The translations under genes and the position numbers were made by a program. Shown piece after piece: positions 61,155 through 64,000 of a stretch of 64,000 nt of DNA; the stretch's first letter is position 1; every line of letters starts with the position of its first letter. This DNA is from Skeletonema tropicum (Eukaryota > Bacillariophyta > Thalassiosirophyceae > Thalassiosirales > Thalassiosiraceae). Location: contig CM074127.1 in assembly GCA_037178625.1 (NCBI GenBank), positions 372,001 through 436,000 of the forward strand, written 5' to 3'. The notes under the pieces were generated by a model that was not told the origin of the DNA, did not search any database, and was given only the letters and a program-made list of their open reading frames with translations.

Positions 61155-61397
61155 TGTTAGAATAGACGATATAGGAGTTTGTCCCAGCGGTAGTCGCACC
61201 GGGACCACTTACTCCTTACTTGACTTGTTCTAGCTCGACTCTCGACGGCACGTCGACCAACGCTCTTGTCCGCCCGAATACACAATAGAAGTAAATAGTA
61301 AAACCCCCTTTACTGTGTGGTGTTGTTCCATATAACGTACGTCAATAGACGGTTGGAACGGCATCCACTAAACACTTCTATTACCGTAATTGTAACA
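61155..61397 (+). repeat. 5' LTR of the second Copia copy (243 bp)
   Basis: TGTTAGAATAG...TTGTAACA with about three substitutions relative to 25818-26060 (for example GGGACCACTT for GGGACCGCTT). Confidence 0.93.
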
Positions 61398-61426
61398 GTT
61401 CATCAGACTGTTCTACGGCTGAAATC

Positions 61427-61997
61427 TTGTCTACGATGGCAAACGACAATCCATCATCCGTTGATGGTTCCGCCTCATCCGACGCAGAGATACTCAAGCA
61501 ACTAGTTAAGAAAAATGCCAAAGCCACCAAAGCGCTCGTCAGCAAGCTGGAGGAATTGACTACTACGTTGTCTTCAGGTCTCTCTACTTTGTCAGATACT
61601 TTAAAAAAACGTTGGATCTCTTGAATCTGTGGTGACATCTTGTGATGGGATTGCTGCGCAATTGACTGCCATCAATTCTCTTTACACTCAATCTGACCTG
61701 ACTTGGAAGTCCTGCTCCCGCGATCTCGCGAAGATTGCTACCGCCATGGACACTTCCTCGTCGGCCTCAACGAAGATGTCTTCGGCAACGAATCCTCATT
61801 CACGCCCTATTAACTTAGCAACCACAACAGGAGTGAAGGGATGGCTAGCAGGCGTTGATTTGCCCGCTCATATTCCAGTCGATATCCACGTTGGTCCTGA
61901 AGCTAAAGCCCTATTCAGAGTGCTCCTTGAGCATCTGGACGTTTGTGGGTTTGGCAGTCTCCTCCGGTCAATTTGTCAACTTTGTGCTCGCAGCTAG
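61427..61997 (+). pseudogene. Gag-like ORF of the second Copia copy, frameshifted
   Basis: Homologous to 26090-26418 plus 31837-32077. A run of seven A replaces G plus five A near 61603-61610 and shifts the frame, ending the first part at KKRWIS (61624). The original frame then continues from about 61629 (VTSCDGIAAQLTAINSLYTQ) to the same CQLCARS stop at 61997. Confidence 0.8.
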
Positions 61998-62821
61998 GAG
62001 TCATTCCGCTCAGTACTTGATCGTCCGAATAAATTAGCATTCAGCCCTACTTCGATGATCTCCACCGACGGAATTGTTTTCCTGCAGCGAAGGGAGAATG
62101 TTCGCCCCTAGGATTTTATCCCGCAAATACCAACTGTAACCAACCAACATAACTGTAGCTATGGCCGTTCCTTCCCTTCCGGTTGGAAGGGGGGGGGACG
62201 TAGTGATGATGGTGTTACGCTTGAGAATTCACATTCCACGATCTATTGATGCTGTATTCGCTTGGAAACTTCTTTATCTCGATGTGACTCCTTCTGGATC
62301 GATGAATCGATGCACTCAACCATACAATGTCTGATGAATGATTCTTCAGCATTGCGTGGCAGATCTTCTGATCACAGCTTCGTTATCATTCACGAGGGAG
62401 AAAGATAAGTTCAAGCATGAGTTTGTATAGCTGATCGCGTTGAGTCTTATCAGAGTAGTCTAATGGGTTGACATAAGTTGTTCGGAAATCACGTTTATTG
62501 CATGGCTCCTTGAAGGGATATTGAGCGCACTTTTCGCCTATATCCAGTAGGATCATGACTTGTTCAAGTGGTCTCTGTTCGGTCTCCTTTAGATGGCAAC
62601 GATAGACAAGAAATTAAGAATTTAAGTTGTATCCGGCTTTGTGAAAGCAATGCCATCTTTTTCTCTCGTTCAGTGCATTTGCTTTATTTTGCAGCAGTGA
62701 CGATTTTGGTAGCCCGTACCTCTGCGGTAGGCAGTGGAGTTCCTGGTAGCCTCGAGTACACGAGATTCAAGCCAAAACATGTGCAAACTAATCTTGGCCT
62801 GCTTGGAAGTTATGTGCTTGA

Positions 62822-64000
62822 TTGCATTCTTTGGATCGGGCGAACGTTGCGTGTCTACGGGTTGGAAGTCCTTCTCCGACATGCCGATCAATTTGGATGA
62901 TATTATGCAATCCCGAGGGAGATCCTCCTTCCAAGCGTGCGAGGAAGTATTCGGCACGGCAGGAAGAGCTTAATGATTGCCACATATCTTTACGTCCCAC
63001 GAATTCGAAGCTTAATGTTTTCACTTCCTATCAAGTTGGTGGTGCTCATTTGCATTTGGCTTCACCCCTCAATCAGCAGGTTAGTCTTGGAGTTACAGCT
63101 GCTATTGATTCTGCTACTGTGTTCCCGTATTTCGACGACCCGCTCAGACTTTCAGTAGTGTATGCATACGTTGCCAAGAGTATTCAGGAACCACCCGACT
63201 GCGCGTTGCAGTACTTATGGGCGATGTCCTGGCATTTCTTTTGGGCATTCATTTACGTTGTTAAGGGTTACTGCAGGTTGAGGTACAATTTGGAGTGCAA
63301 GTACATTGCGCAGCTTTTTGGACAGGAGTTTCCGGATACAACTAGCTCGCAGGATATTTTGAAGGTGCATTGCTTAGCTACTGGTGGAGCTCCCAAGCAG
63401 GAAATCATCTCTTTTGACTCAGATGGCATTCCGTTTATAGTGGACTCAGGCGCCGACTGCATTATAAGCAATGTTCATGCTCTTTTCAAGGATTTGTCTG
63501 CTATCTCAACAGGTGGTCCACACTGCTAGCGGTCCTGACACCCGTACTCGTTACCACGGTATTTTCATGCTACAGCTTCCAGATGACAACGGGGTTATTC
63601 ATAGCTACGAGGTTCCTGGATGCGTCTATGACCCATACACCTCGTACAATATTCTCGGTGTTAGCAAGCTTAGCAAGTTCTTCGGGGATAAGTCAACTTC
63701 CAACGACCCCCGAGACAAAGACGGTACGAAAGCAGATTCTGGTGGCACGCGAACGCATCTTGTGTGGGATCATGAGCAGCATGAATTGCATTTTCTGCAT
63801 CCTTCTAGAGAATACGGCCTTCCGATCCTTCATTTGTACAAAGGTACTTCGACTTTTCAAGCATTCTGCTCGAGATATTTCCCTTTCTATAACGAGGCGG
63901 TTCATTATGCCTTCTCCTCCGCTTACTCTGTGGCTCCAGTTTCTTCAGAGGTAGCTGCGGTGAACGAGGGAGATGATATGGATACGGACGAAGTTGGTGG
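62822..64000 (+). pseudogene. Pol of the second Copia copy, frameshifted, incomplete
   Basis: Homologous to 32886-34065. An extra A (ATCTCAACAGGTGG versus ATCTCAACGGTGG) near 63510 shifts the frame shortly after the protease FIVDSGADCII motif and gives a stop at 63529. The correct frame resumes afterwards and runs to the window edge. Confidence 0.85.

Larger units (their letters stand above)
61155..64000 (+). mobile_element. Second Copia copy, 5' part, truncated by window end
   Basis: Same family as 25818-38115, aligned through LTR, gag, the gag-pol gap and the protease region. It lacks the Gypsy insertion in gag and so gives the empty target site. Small differences are scattered along the copy, plus at least two single-base insertions that break gag and pol. 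It looks older than, or at least divergent from, the first copy. Confidence 0.92.

Overview
The window reads as nuclear DNA of a eukaryotic alga, most likely a centric diatom. The evidence is as follows. Genes are split by short GT-AG introns of roughly 30-190 nt that restore open frames exactly. Several N-termini combine a signal peptide with the A/S-F cleavage signature of diatom plastid-targeting presequences. Copia and Gypsy LTR elements and small secreted or type II membrane proteins are also present. Assignment to a diatom is inference; I see no rRNA or tRNA gene that would settle it.

Layout. (1) 1-8781: a divergent pair of large coiled-coil proteins with repeat-rich C-terminal halves. 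They share a phase-0 intron at the same structural position and look like ancient paralogues reading away from a ~780-bp shared promoter. (2) 10149-16918: a host ORF split by a complete 5.9-kb LTR element (identical 362-bp LTRs, 5-bp target duplication). Its single 1450-codon ORF keeps only the RNase H end of a Copia pol. (3) 17322-18575: an FkbM-type methyltransferase with one intron. (4) 18945-38890: a tandem array of four copies (A-D) of a 142-aa gene of unknown function. It has been expanded by a 5'-truncated LINE fragment, a 520-bp foldback MITE, and a Copia element that carries a complete Gypsy element inside its gag. (5) 39396-40537: a palindrome-rich inverted-repeat element with a second foldback element inserted in its right end. 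(6) 40795-48191: two convergent metabolic genes, an eight-exon mitochondrial-type pyruvate carboxylase and a plastid-type NodU/TobZ-like carbamoyltransferase. (7) 48983-57547: a full-length 8.6-kb non-LTR retrotransposon with a 12-bp target duplication. Its two ORFs overlap as TAATG, and ORF2 encodes endonuclease, reverse transcriptase, RNase H, a zinc knuckle and a C-terminal Ulp1-like cysteine protease. (8) 57643-60065: small, weakly supported genes. (9) 61155-64000: the 5' part of a second, older Copia copy that lacks the Gypsy insertion and so documents the empty site.

About half of the window is transposon sequence, and three elements have pairs of LTRs that look identical by eye, so the locus has been reshaped recently. 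Repeats were compared by eye only, and domain calls rest on motifs visible in the translations.
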